A stretch of 64,000 nt of DNA from Pseudomonas botevensis (lineage in GTDB: Bacteria; Pseudomonadota; Gammaproteobacteria; Pseudomonadales; Pseudomonadaceae). Position numbers and translations under genes: made by a program. The stretch spans positions 1 through 64,000 of the forward strand of contig NZ_JAHTKI010000008.1 in the NCBI RefSeq assembly GCF_019145475.1. The letters run 5' to 3'. This document shows, one piece after another, positions 7,825 through 15,512 of the stretch. The notes under the pieces are model-generated. The model was given only the letters and a program-made list of their open reading frames with translations. It had not been told where the DNA came from and made no database searches. The stretch's first letter is position 1; every line of letters begins with the position of its first letter.

Positions 7825-10113
7825 TCAGAAGGCGTAGCGCAGACCGACGTTGCCGCCCCACGGCTGCTCGATGTGCTCGCCGTTGCTGTAGTCGAGGTCG
7901 ACATGCACCTGCCACTTCTCGGACATGGCCACCGCCACACCGGCGCCCAACTCCATGCGACTGCCCGACAGGTCGTTGTTGAAGGTGTTGTTGTTGACCT
8001 TCACCTCGTTGTTGTTGGCGAACTCGTGGGCCAGGGCGGCTCGCAGATACGGCTGGGCGATAGCGCCATCTCCCAGCTCGAAGTTGCGTCCGAGCGTGGC
8101 CCCGACCTTGCCCAGCAGCGAACGGGCACGATCGCCATCGGCCTGCATATCGTTGTCGAGGCTGAAGCGCTTGCCCTGGATCTGCGCGAGCAGCACCTTG
8201 GCAAACGGCTCGACGTAATAGTCATTGTCCAGTTTGACGTGCCGGCCGAACTCCGCCGACGCACTGACGCCCCAGTTGTCGTAGTCGCCCTTGGTGCGGG
8301 TGCCGTCGCTCAGGCTGACCTTGGCTTCATTGCGAAAGCGGTTGAACTTCAGCACGCCGTCGGCGTAGTAGCCGCTGTCCGGTTCCACCCAGGTCACGTA
8401 CGGCCCGAAGGAGTAGCTCTTGACCGTACCGGAAGTGCCGTGATCGAGGTTCAGGTCGGACTCGCTGAAACCACCCATCAGCCCCACCAGCACGTTGCTC
8501 TCACCCACGCGGGTATCGGCCCCGAGGGAAAACCCTCGCTGATTCTGCTGATACGCCGTACCGGAACCGGCGGCGACGTTGTACTGGTTGCCAAAGGTAC
8601 GGATCCACGCTCCCGCCAGCCCACCGTTGAAACGCAACTCGCCCATGCGACTGCGCCACGAAGCGTCTTCGCCCATGATCACGGTGATCGGTGTGCCAGC
8701 GAGGGCAAGTACCGCGCTGGCACCCGGACTGATGGTTTTAGTGGTCGGATCGAGATACCAGTCAGTACCGCCCGTTCCGTCGGCGCGCTGGGCCAGGTCG
8801 TAGGACCAGGCACCGAGATCGACGCGGCCGCCGCGCAAGGCAAACTGCGCATCCCCGGCGGCGGTGTGGACCAGCGTCAGCTCCTGCGGATTCACCGCAT
8901 CCAGCCCCGATGCCGCCACCAGCAAACCGAATTGCCCGGAAGCCACACCCGTGACATTGAGAAAGTCATGCTGGCCCGTGGCGAAATTGCCCTTCATCTC
9001 CAGCGTGCTGGAACCGTCGTGCGAACCCGCCAGCGTACCGACGTTCAACTGGTAGAAAGTGTCCGGCGCGTTCTGCGCCCCGAAGCGCACCGTCCCGCCG
9101 TTCATGGCCAGGGTGCCCACGCTGTCACTGGCGGTGAGGGTCCAGAGCGAACCGCTGTTGACGGTGACACCATTGACCTTGTCGAGACGACCGGTGAACT
9201 GCGAACCGTTGTTCAGGGTCACGTTGGCGGTCGACCCGTCTTCGACCAGCACATCACCGGTCATCCGGCCCTGATCGAAGGTGAGATTGCCGGTGCTGTT
9301 GCCGGCGATGTTGATGTTGCCTTGCAGGGTGCTGTTGTTGACGGTCATGGCAGCGGTGGAGGCCCCTTGCACGTCGAGCAGGAGGTTGTTGCCGGCGAGC
9401 AGAGTCGAGTTGTTGAGTACCTCGATGCTCGCCTCCACGGCGTCCTCGATCAGAATGGCCGACCCGGCCCGGCCTTGCAGGGTCGCGCCATTCAGGCTCA
9501 GGCGAGTGTCGCCGAGGCCCGCTCCATCAGCCGCAATCCGCGCACCGTTTTCACCGCCGCTGATGGTGGTGCCATTGGCACGCACATCGCCGCCAAAAAA
9601 CTGGATACCGGTGCTGCTGGCCTGAGTGCCAGTGACAGTGCCACCGTTGAGCACCAGCGAACTCAACCCGGTGATCAACGCACCGGACGTACCGCCAGTG
9701 ATCGTACTGTTGCCGACAACAGCCGTGGAACCGGTGGTCGTCGGTCCCTGACGGACCACCGAAAGCGCCGCGCCACTGCCGGTCACTGTTGCGCCGTCCA
9801 CGGTGATATCGCCGTTGATTGCGTTGATGCCGCTGTTACCGTTGCGGCCGGCAAACGTACCGCCGACAGCATTGAGCGTAGCGCCCGATTGAACGAACAC
9901 TTCGAACGTCTGCGCGGCATTGGTATTCAGAACTCCGCCATTGACCAGGTAATTATCAGGAGAAGTGGAAGCATCGATGTTCAGGGTCTGCCCCGGATTC
10001 ACCGTGGTCAACGCCTGAGCCAGCGGGCTCAAAAGAAAGATGGGAAAAAAAAGCACAAGGTTCATCATTCGTGCGGGATACGCCATAGATACGACAGGCA
10101 AACAACGCTTCAT
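7825..10113 (-). CDS. Autotransporter (type Va) with beta-helical passenger
   Basis: The 762-residue protein starts with an extended signal peptide (basic start, hydrophobic MMNLVLFFPIFLLSPLAQA core, cleavage after ALAQA-like residues near 34). GGAG lies 8 bases before the ATG. Residues about 35-450 are rich in short G/T/N/S strands of the parallel beta-helix type seen in pertactin-like passengers. The last 280 or so residues form the autotransporter beta-barrel, with alternating hydrophobic strands and a terminal phenylalanine (GLRYAF). No catalytic triad or protease motif was recognised in the passenger, so an adhesive or aggregation role is a guess. The gene is alone on its strand, convergent with the Ig-like gene, and shares a terminator with it. 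A GTCCTA repeat cluster lies upstream. Confidence 0.9.
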   Translation of the reverse strand: MKRCLPVVSMAYPARMMNLVLFFPIFLLSPLAQALTTVNPGQTLNIDASTSPDNYLVNGGVLNTNAAQTFEVFVQSGATLNAVGGTFAGRNGNSGINAINGDITVDGATVTGSGAALSVVRQGPTTTGSTAVVGNSTITGGTSGALITGLSSLVLNGGTVTGTQASSTGIQFFGGDVRANGTTISGGENGARIAADGAGLGDTRLSLNGATLQGRAGSAILIEDAVEASIEVLNNSTLLAGNNLLLDVQGASTAAMTVNNSTLQGNINIAGNSTGNLTFDQGRMTGDVLVEDGSTANVTLNNGSQFTGRLDKVNGVTVNSGSLWTLTASDSVGTLAMNGGTVRFGAQNAPDTFYQLNVGTLAGSHDGSSTLEMKGNFATGQHDFLNVTGVASGQFGLLVAASGLDAVNPQELTLVHTAAGDAQFALRGGRVDLGAWSYDLAQRADGTGGTDWYLDPTTKTISPGASAVLALAGTPITVIMGEDASWRSRMGELRFNGGLAGAWIRTFGNQYNVAAGSGTAYQQNQRGFSLGADTRVGESNVLVGLMGGFSESDLNLDHGTSGTVKSYSFGPYVTWVEPDSGYYADGVLKFNRFRNEAKVSLSDGTRTKGDYDNWGVSASAEFGRHVKLDNDYYVEPFAKVLLAQIQGKRFSLDNDMQADGDRARSLLGKVGATLGRNFELGDGAIAQPYLRAALAHEFANNNEVKVNNNTFNNDLSGSRMELGAGVAVAMSEKWQVHVDLDYSNGEHIEQPWGGNVGLRYAF

Positions 10114-10191
10114 GACAGTAACTCCATAAGACCGTAAATTAATTGCCCCTCAAGGCGAGGCGCGCAGTCTATTGCTCCACTTCACTTATCT

Positions 10192-10271
10192 ATGTAGGAC
10201 AAGTCCTAACGCCGACGAGAAAAGTCCTCATTAAATGTCAGCCAGACACCACCTCAACGAAGGTCCTACAT
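10192..10271. promoter_or_regulatory. Inverted GTCCTA repeats upstream of autotransporter
   Basis: TAGGAC-AA-GTCCTA (10195-10208) is a perfect spaced inverted repeat. A further GTCCT lies near 10224, and GTCCTACAT (10263-10271) is the exact inverse of ATGTAGGAC (10192-10200). The cluster starts about 80 bases ahead of the autotransporter ATG. The repeated arms suggest a dimeric regulator, identity unknown. Confidence 0.4.
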
Positions 10272-10306
10272 TTCCAAAGGGCTGAATACACAATCGGAAT
10301 CGATAG

Positions 10307-10336
10307 AAAAAAGGAAGATAAACATCTTCCTTTTTT
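10307..10336. terminator. Bidirectional Rho-independent terminator
   Basis: GGAAGAT (10313-10319) and ATCTTCC (10324-10330) flank AAAC, with an A-run on the left and six Ts on the right. It ends the leftward gene that stops at 10357. Confidence 0.85.
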
Positions 10337-10356
10337 CATTTCGGCTTATTCACTCA

Positions 10357-12300
10357 TCATGGCAGCGGACAATCATTGCCTTGCCCATCGCGGACAACTA
10401 CCTCGACCGTATGTGCATTTGAAGTTTCATCACGTCCGCCGACAGTCACTTCATAACTGATTGTTCCGTTACCATCCCGGATAGGTTTCAATGCTGCGTC
10501 GTGTGGCAAATAAACCGTCGTGCCATTGAGATGTTCGCCACCGCTCAATGTTTTGGTGAACTCATAATCCGGCACTGGTACAGGGCCTGTATCGTCAAAA
10601 GCATTACCGGTCCACTTGAATTTCAGGGTCATGGCATCTTCCAGAGGCGCCCCGCCTTTGACACCGACCACGGCTGCCCAACCAACGTTGGAAATATTTC
10701 TCAGGGACGAGCAATTCAAGTACTCGGTGCCCCCGATAGTCTGCACAAAGTTGACTTTCACTTCCGGTAGGGTGACCGCAATAACGTGAACATCGACCGG
10801 CTGACGCAGGGAGTTATTGGAGTTCCCTGGCGGCAGGCCAGGGTTGGTGATTTCGTAGTGGACCGGAAGCGCAGCGTTATTGCCCTGGTCGCGAATCAAG
10901 GCCCAGGGAATTGTGAATTCAATCGGATCCCCGTCCGCTTCGTTACCGGTAACCGTGTATATGCCGCCCGGCACCAGCACTTTGTTCCAGTACAACTGGT
11001 AGACATCCCCCGTAGCACGGTCATCCGAAACCGTGGTGGCTGCCGTACCGTCCTCATTGACGTCCACCAACTCGAACTTGTTGGGATCAGTGGTGTTCTT
11101 GGCCTGAGTGGTCACCGGTGCCAGTTTCGGGTTGCCGGTTTCCGGATCATCGGGATCATCCGGTCCCGGGCCAGCGCGCCGGAGGTCGACATTGACAGGG
11201 GCAAATGTCGGTCCCGGGTACTCCTGATTACCGCGCCTCACCAGGTAACTCACGGTAACCGCTCGGGGTCCCAGGCCATTGCGTTTCACATCGGCAAACG
11301 GGATATCAAAAAGCCACGGCGCGCCATCGGATGCTCGTTTTTCCGGCTGGACGATGCCATCCCAGGTCAACTGGATTCGATCCGAAGGGTTGATATTGTC
11401 ATAGGCGTCGACCTGCGCCAGCACGTCCGGAATGGCGTCCTTGATATCAATCAGCCGGTCAGGATCAGGCGCTTCATCCACTTTCAGATCTTTCAGGTTG
11501 GCGGGGGCGGCAGTCAGTTCGACAACGACACCCAACTCGTGCGAAACCGGCCCCTCGTTACCTGTCCGATCGATCATCTTGTAATACAGAATCTGCTCGC
11601 CTTCGCCGCCGGCCTCGACCTGAGCCTTGGTCAAGGTCACCGTCATGGGTGAGTTTGAATTGTCCAGCGCCGTGTAGGTTCCGATCAGTCTGCCCGGCAC
11701 ACTTTTCCCGTAATAGACCTCAATGACATCATCCACTCTTCGATCACTGTGCCGGGGAATGGTCAACACGATATCGGGATCGGCATCCAGTCGCTCTTTG
11801 GTGATACGCCCATCCGCGTATTCCGTTGGCAGCTCTATCTCGGCACCTGCCACATTCTTGTTGGGGGCTTCCTTGTCGATAAAAATGGAAACGGGCTGAT
11901 CGTAATTCGTAGGGTTGCCGGCATAGATGAGCCTGTAACTCAGAGAATGACGCCCCTCCCCGCTCGTATCAGCGCCTTTCAATACCAGTGTCTGGGTAGT
12001 GTCCACAGGTGTGATTGCACTGATCTCATCCCCGGCAGGCACACCGTCCCATAAAAGTTGCAGATAAATCTCCCGCCCTGCGGGTACAGGCGGAGACAAC
12101 TCCAGAACCTCTTCAATCAGGACGTTGTTATCCACGCCCTGAAAAGCCTTTGGCAACATGTTGGGCTCATCCCCGACAACGTCGGGTAAAAGATTCTGGA
12201 GTTGCGGGGAAGTGGACACCCTTTGGAACTTTGCAAGTCGGGCGGCCTTTGCGGCGGCGCGTCCTGGATCATTATCGATCACTCTTTTGAATTCAGACAT
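10357..12300 (-). CDS. Ig-like module protein, paralogue of upstream gene
   Basis: This is a 647-residue protein with no signal peptide or membrane segment. GGAGA sits 6 bases ahead of the ATG. It contains repeated modules of the same family as the neighbours, for example VDEAPDPDRLIDI followed by a W-D-G strand motif, and VNEDGTAATTVSDDRATGDVY. Its C-terminus has a YLNCSSL block, a WTG strand and a final NDCPLP. It aligns end to end with the 647-residue product of 12424-14367 (the YLNCSS block corresponds to VLHCCS there), so the two are a tandem duplication that has diverged widely. They lie 123 bases apart on one strand and probably form an operon. Function is unknown; carbohydrate binding or surface display is only suggested by the Ig-like modules. 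Confidence 0.8.
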   Translation of the reverse strand: MSEFKRVIDNDPGRAAAKAARLAKFQRVSTSPQLQNLLPDVVGDEPNMLPKAFQGVDNNVLIEEVLELSPPVPAGREIYLQLLWDGVPAGDEISAITPVDTTQTLVLKGADTSGEGRHSLSYRLIYAGNPTNYDQPVSIFIDKEAPNKNVAGAEIELPTEYADGRITKERLDADPDIVLTIPRHSDRRVDDVIEVYYGKSVPGRLIGTYTALDNSNSPMTVTLTKAQVEAGGEGEQILYYKMIDRTGNEGPVSHELGVVVELTAAPANLKDLKVDEAPDPDRLIDIKDAIPDVLAQVDAYDNINPSDRIQLTWDGIVQPEKRASDGAPWLFDIPFADVKRNGLGPRAVTVSYLVRRGNQEYPGPTFAPVNVDLRRAGPGPDDPDDPETGNPKLAPVTTQAKNTTDPNKFELVDVNEDGTAATTVSDDRATGDVYQLYWNKVLVPGGIYTVTGNEADGDPIEFTIPWALIRDQGNNAALPVHYEITNPGLPPGNSNNSLRQPVDVHVIAVTLPEVKVNFVQTIGGTEYLNCSSLRNISNVGWAAVVGVKGGAPLEDAMTLKFKWTGNAFDDTGPVPVPDYEFTKTLSGGEHLNGTTVYLPHDAALKPIRDGNGTISYEVTVGGRDETSNAHTVEVVVRDGQGNDCPLP

Positions 12301-12423
12301 TTTTCTTCTCCGAAACTAATTAGTTACTTGAAATTACTTTCCACGACCCAAGCAACTACCCAAAACCGCAATACCATTGCGACCCTGAATATCGCCAATC
12401 TCTTTAAACCTACAACTTACAAC

Positions 12424-14367
12424 TCATTCGCCCCAAACAGGATCCGGACAATCAACTTCATTGGTTGGCGAACAAACTTCTCCGCTGGGCATGGTTCGGT
12501 TAATGATCACGAAGTCCGGTCGTGAACGTCCGACGCTGCCGTTCTGTTTCGCCAGTTCGTAGCGCACCAGCGCCGAGCCGTTATTGACCATGGGCGCAAT
12601 CAGCGCTTCAAAGTCGTCGACGACGATGTCGAAGCCCTCGACCACATCCACCGCTTCAAGCTCTTTGAAAAACGCCTTGTAGACACCGGGGATAGGGTTG
12701 GAACCGTTTTGCCCGTAACAGCCCTGCCAGTGCAGGGTGATGCTGTCCCTGACCGCGAACCGTGGATCGGGCCGGACATGGACCGTGACCCCTTCCCATA
12801 ACCTTGGCACGGAACAGCAATGCAGCACGCCTTCCCTGCCGGCATGGGGAAATGTCGGTTCCTTGAGGTCGTTGAAGACCACCATGGACACCTCGACATC
12901 CGTCACCCGCGACAACTGCTCGTTCACCCCGTTGGTGGTGGTGTACCAGACCGGCAGCCGGGGGTTTTGCAGATCCGGTTCGATGTACTGCCACGGCACT
13001 TCCAGCACCAGAGGCTGACCGGCGACATCGGTCGGCTGAACGTGGTACTCGGCGACCGGTGTGGTGAATGCCCCCCAGAACAGATCGATCCGTTCATAGG
13101 CGTCGGGAACGTCGAACAGTGTCAGCAGAACCCTGGCCGGCAGCCCGTAATCGACACCGAGCAAGCGGTTTGCCTGATCGGAAACCTGACCGCGCACCTC
13201 CACCGTGGCCAGGGTCGCGTTCAACAACGCCGGTGCCAGCGGGTGATCCTGACCGGCAAGGGTCAGATCGACCGCGACAGAAATCGACGGTGCCCTGGGC
13301 GAGTAGCTCCCATCCGCGAGACGAATCCGATAGTCCACGGTGGCGCGCAGAGGCCCGTCGCCGTTCGCATGCATGGCCGTCCATGGCACCGTGACCTTTT
13401 GCGGAAAATTAGCCGGATCGACCGCGATCTCCGCCAGCTCCGTGCCGTCCCAATTGACCGCGACACTTTGCGCGGCGTCCGGAAAATCGTAGGGATCGAT
13501 CTCGACGATCAAACCGTCACGCGCCTGTTGGCGATCGAGCAGCCCCCGATCCAGATCCACCCTGGGTGGCAGAAACGCGCCCGGTGCCGGCGTCAGATCG
13601 ACCCGGATGGTTGCCAGTTCCGAGACTGGCCCGGTATTGCCGGCGCGGTCCCTGAGCCGGTAATACATGTAGCGCGCACCCGATGACCAGGCGCGGATCT
13701 CGTCGGCGTACACGGTGATCTGCAGGCGTTGATCGATGATGTCCTGTTGACTGAACTCCTGCTCGCGGATCTCGGTTTCGCCGCTGGGTGGCGGGTTCTT
13801 GTCCGTCCAGAAATACACCGCCCGGTCACGGGCCACCGCGTCGGTATAAAACGGCACATCGACAACGACTTGGCCATGCTGGCTCAGGTAAGCCTCGGTG
13901 ATCACGCCATTGAGTTCGGCGGGAAAGATCACCGCTTTGGGCTGCTGGCCAAAATTGGGCATCGTGGTGTCGATGGTAATCAGCGTTCTGGGGGACTCCG
14001 TGGGGTTTTGCAGGCTGGGCGAAACCCGGATCGAAACCTGATAAAGGCCCTGGTTCAGGAGCGTGCGCGGGACGTAGAGCGATTGCGGCAGTGGCACCGT
14101 AACCCCGGACGGATAATCGCGCTGATCGACCGAAACGAACGTCGAGCCAAATGGCGTGAAGCCCAACTCGACCCGATCTGTACGGCCTGGAGGAAGGGTG
14201 AACTCCCAGCCCATGTACGTCACTTCCAGATCCTGGCCCAGCGCCCGGATGGGCAACAGGCCTTCCGGGTCGTCAGGGTCCAGCACCGCCGGAACCTTGG
14301 GCGCTTCAAGATCGGCCGACGGGGCTACTGCTGCTGTCTGATCGACTGGCGGTTTGGACGCTGACAT
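12424..14367 (-). CDS. Ig-like module protein, first gene of tandem pair
   Basis: This 647-residue protein has a short acidic/proline-rich N-terminus (MSASKPPVDQTAAVAPSADL) and no signal peptide. AGGG lies about 10 bases before the ATG. It has module strands ending in W-D-G, W-G and W-Q-G, a VLHCCSV block about 130 residues from the end, and cysteines near the C-terminus (GEVCSPTNEVDCPDP). It aligns colinearly with the next gene (10357-12300). The region ahead of it carries a 23-bp element almost identical to that ahead of the gene at 2691, so the two units are probably co-regulated. I do not recognise an enzymatic domain. Lack of a Sec signal in all three family members with visible starts leaves the export route open: type 1, type 6, lysis or none. 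Confidence 0.8.
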   Translation of the reverse strand: MSASKPPVDQTAAVAPSADLEAPKVPAVLDPDDPEGLLPIRALGQDLEVTYMGWEFTLPPGRTDRVELGFTPFGSTFVSVDQRDYPSGVTVPLPQSLYVPRTLLNQGLYQVSIRVSPSLQNPTESPRTLITIDTTMPNFGQQPKAVIFPAELNGVITEAYLSQHGQVVVDVPFYTDAVARDRAVYFWTDKNPPPSGETEIREQEFSQQDIIDQRLQITVYADEIRAWSSGARYMYYRLRDRAGNTGPVSELATIRVDLTPAPGAFLPPRVDLDRGLLDRQQARDGLIVEIDPYDFPDAAQSVAVNWDGTELAEIAVDPANFPQKVTVPWTAMHANGDGPLRATVDYRIRLADGSYSPRAPSISVAVDLTLAGQDHPLAPALLNATLATVEVRGQVSDQANRLLGVDYGLPARVLLTLFDVPDAYERIDLFWGAFTTPVAEYHVQPTDVAGQPLVLEVPWQYIEPDLQNPRLPVWYTTTNGVNEQLSRVTDVEVSMVVFNDLKEPTFPHAGREGVLHCCSVPRLWEGVTVHVRPDPRFAVRDSITLHWQGCYGQNGSNPIPGVYKAFFKELEAVDVVEGFDIVVDDFEALIAPMVNNGSALVRYELAKQNGSVGRSRPDFVIINRTMPSGEVCSPTNEVDCPDPVWGE

Positions 14368-14464
14368 CTCGCATAGTCCCTGAAAATGCAGATACCGGGT
14401 GTCGAGGCCGTCTCACTGGACGGCCTGAACGGTTGGTTCCATTTAGCGCGCGGATGGCGAACCT

Positions 14465-14487
14465 GCCTACTGTCAGAAATTACAGGT
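14465..14487 (-). promoter_or_regulatory. Second copy of palindromic operator-like element
   Basis: Read on the minus strand this site matches the element at 2597-2619 in 19 of 23 bases, including CTGACAGTAG. It ends 98 bases before the ATG at 14367. The half-sites CTGTCAG and ACAG are kept, but the inner palindrome is less perfect. Confidence 0.55.
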
Positions 14488-14680
14488 ATTGCTACCGCTC
14501 GTCGGGAATCAGGCGGTTTTCGGTCGATGGACTTACAGAGCCGGACAGCGATTAAACGGCCATGTTGAAACAACATCCGCAGACACTCTCGAAGGCTACA
14601 CATCCTTGCGTCGTTGCCTACGGCTGCGCCAGAATCCGCCGGCTTGTGCGCCTTGAGGTCGGGTTTTATCGTTTCCGGGT

Positions 14681-14883
14681 CGCTGACGAATCAGCGGTCG
14701 GGTTTAGCGATCCGTCCTTACGCCGAAGCAACACCCTTCTCGATTGCAGATTTGTCTGTCTGCATTTGCGTCATGGTGGCTGTGCGTGGGAGACCTTCGG
14801 GTCTACCCGGGGTTTCTGTGACCCGGATCGCTAACCTGCGTACAGCCGCCACCTTTACTTGTTTAGCGATGAGTCGTGGCGGC
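14681..14883 (+). ncRNA. Candidate structured leader RNA upstream of DUF6124 gene
   Basis: Several pairings are visible. CGCTGA/TCAGCG (14681-14696) closes a 4-base loop. TTAGCGATCCG (14704-14714) is the exact complement of 14824-14834. GGTGGCTGTGCG (14775-14786) pairs with 14839-14853 around a 3-base bulge and one G-U. AGACC-TTCG-GGTCT (14791-14804) is a C(UUCG)G tetraloop hairpin. The arm at 14827-14835 can instead pair with a second GTTTAGCGAT copy at 14861-14870, and 14845-14852 can instead pair with GTGGCGGC at 14876-14883, near the ribosome-binding site at 14897. The interleaved alternatives suggest a switch or pseudoknot. Transcription is not shown. Confidence 0.45.
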
Positions 14884-14906
14884 CTCAATCCATCACGGAG
14901 ATTGCC

Positions 14907-15290
14907 ATGATCAAACCAACACCCAACCCACCCGAAGAAAATCTGGAAACCGAATCGACCTCCCCCTACGAATCCGCCGATTCGCGAAAACTCCACGACG
15001 CCGCCGAGCGTGCCCTCGATCATTACCTCTGCCCGCCCGGCAATCCCGGCCCCAAACGCAAATCCGGCCCGATGTACGCCATCGCCCCGGACGTCGACAG
15101 TGAAGAACTGCTGGCCAACGCGAGCGAAACCCTGGCCTCGGCCAAGCACATCGCCCACGACTTCGCCAACCTGCTGCCCGCGCCCCATCGCACCACCCTG
15201 CTGGGCATTGCCCAACTGGTGATGATCGGCGAACTGGCGGTGAATCGGGCGCTGGATAATCTGGAGATCGAGGCGGACAAGCGGCTGTAG
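14907..15290 (+). CDS. DUF6124 family protein
   Basis: This 127-residue protein starts MIKPTPNPPEEN. GGAG lies 6 bases ahead of the ATG at 14907; the frame is open further upstream but has no better site. The sequence matches my recollection of the Pseudomonas DUF6124 family: SPYESADSRKLHDAAERALDHYL, then YAIAPDVDSEELLANASETLASA, then a helix ending AVNRALDNLE. It is predicted to be mostly helical and cytoplasmic. Such genes often occur in several copies per Pseudomonas genome, and their function is unknown. Here it follows a highly structured leader, which may control its translation. Confidence 0.85.
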   Translation: MIKPTPNPPEENLETESTSPYESADSRKLHDAAERALDHYLCPPGNPGPKRKSGPMYAIAPDVDSEELLANASETLASAKHIAHDFANLLPAPHRTTLLGIAQLVMIGELAVNRALDNLEIEADKRL

Positions 15291-15323
15291 CAGGTAGCCT
15301 GATTCGTCGGTGACTGAAAGTAC

Positions 15324-15418
15324 GCCTTCGTGGGCAAGCCCACTCCCACACTGGAAATGCCTGCCCCCCCCCTGGAGGCAACGCGGTCCAATGTGGGAGC
15401 GGGCTGGCTCGCGAAGGC
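15324..15418. repeat. REPIN-like pair of inverted REP sequences
   Basis: GCCTTCGTGGGCAAGCCCAC (from 15324) and TGTGGGAGCGGGCTGGCTCG (from 15392) belong to one REP family in opposite orientation. This is the usual layout of a REPIN in fluorescent pseudomonads. It lies between convergent genes. Confidence 0.75.
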
Positions 15419-15455
15419 AACTTGTCAGCCACCAAAAATCCAGCCGCCAGCCATG

Positions 15456-15495
15456 AAAAACCCGCCGCCCCCGGTAACCGGGAGCGGCGGGTTTT
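15456..15495. terminator. Terminator of the adhesin gene
   Basis: AAAAACCCGCCGC (15456-15468) pairs with GCGGCGGGTTTT (15484-15495), with an inner CCCGGTAACCGGG hairpin. Read leftward it is followed by a U-run just beyond the adhesin stop at 15513. Confidence 0.9.
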
Positions 15496-15512
15496 GTCGT
15501 TTCAGCCCTGAC

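Larger units (their letters stand above)
14368..14906. other. Gene-free region with operator and structured leader
   Basis: These 539 bases separate the leftward Ig-like pair from the rightward DUF6124 gene. The left part has an AGGCCGTC/GACGGCCT inverted repeat (about 14404-14425) and the shared operator-like site (14465-14487). The right part, from about 14650, is densely structured. I see no convincing gene: a frame open from 14562 to 14834 has no ribosome-binding site and follows the RNA-like repeats. Confidence 0.6.

Noticed and set aside
7873-10137. 754-codon + strand frame opposite the autotransporter
   Set aside because: The minus-strand product has a signal peptide and a beta-barrel ending in phenylalanine. 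The antisense frame has no domain.
10191-10210. GacA-type upstream element near the autotransporter
   Set aside because: The arms read TAGGAC/GTCCTA, not TGTAAG/CTTACA, so the GacA consensus is not met.
14562-14834. 90-codon frame in the structured leader
   Set aside because: There is no ribosome-binding site and its sequence follows RNA-like inverted repeats. Such frames are common over structured non-coding repeats.
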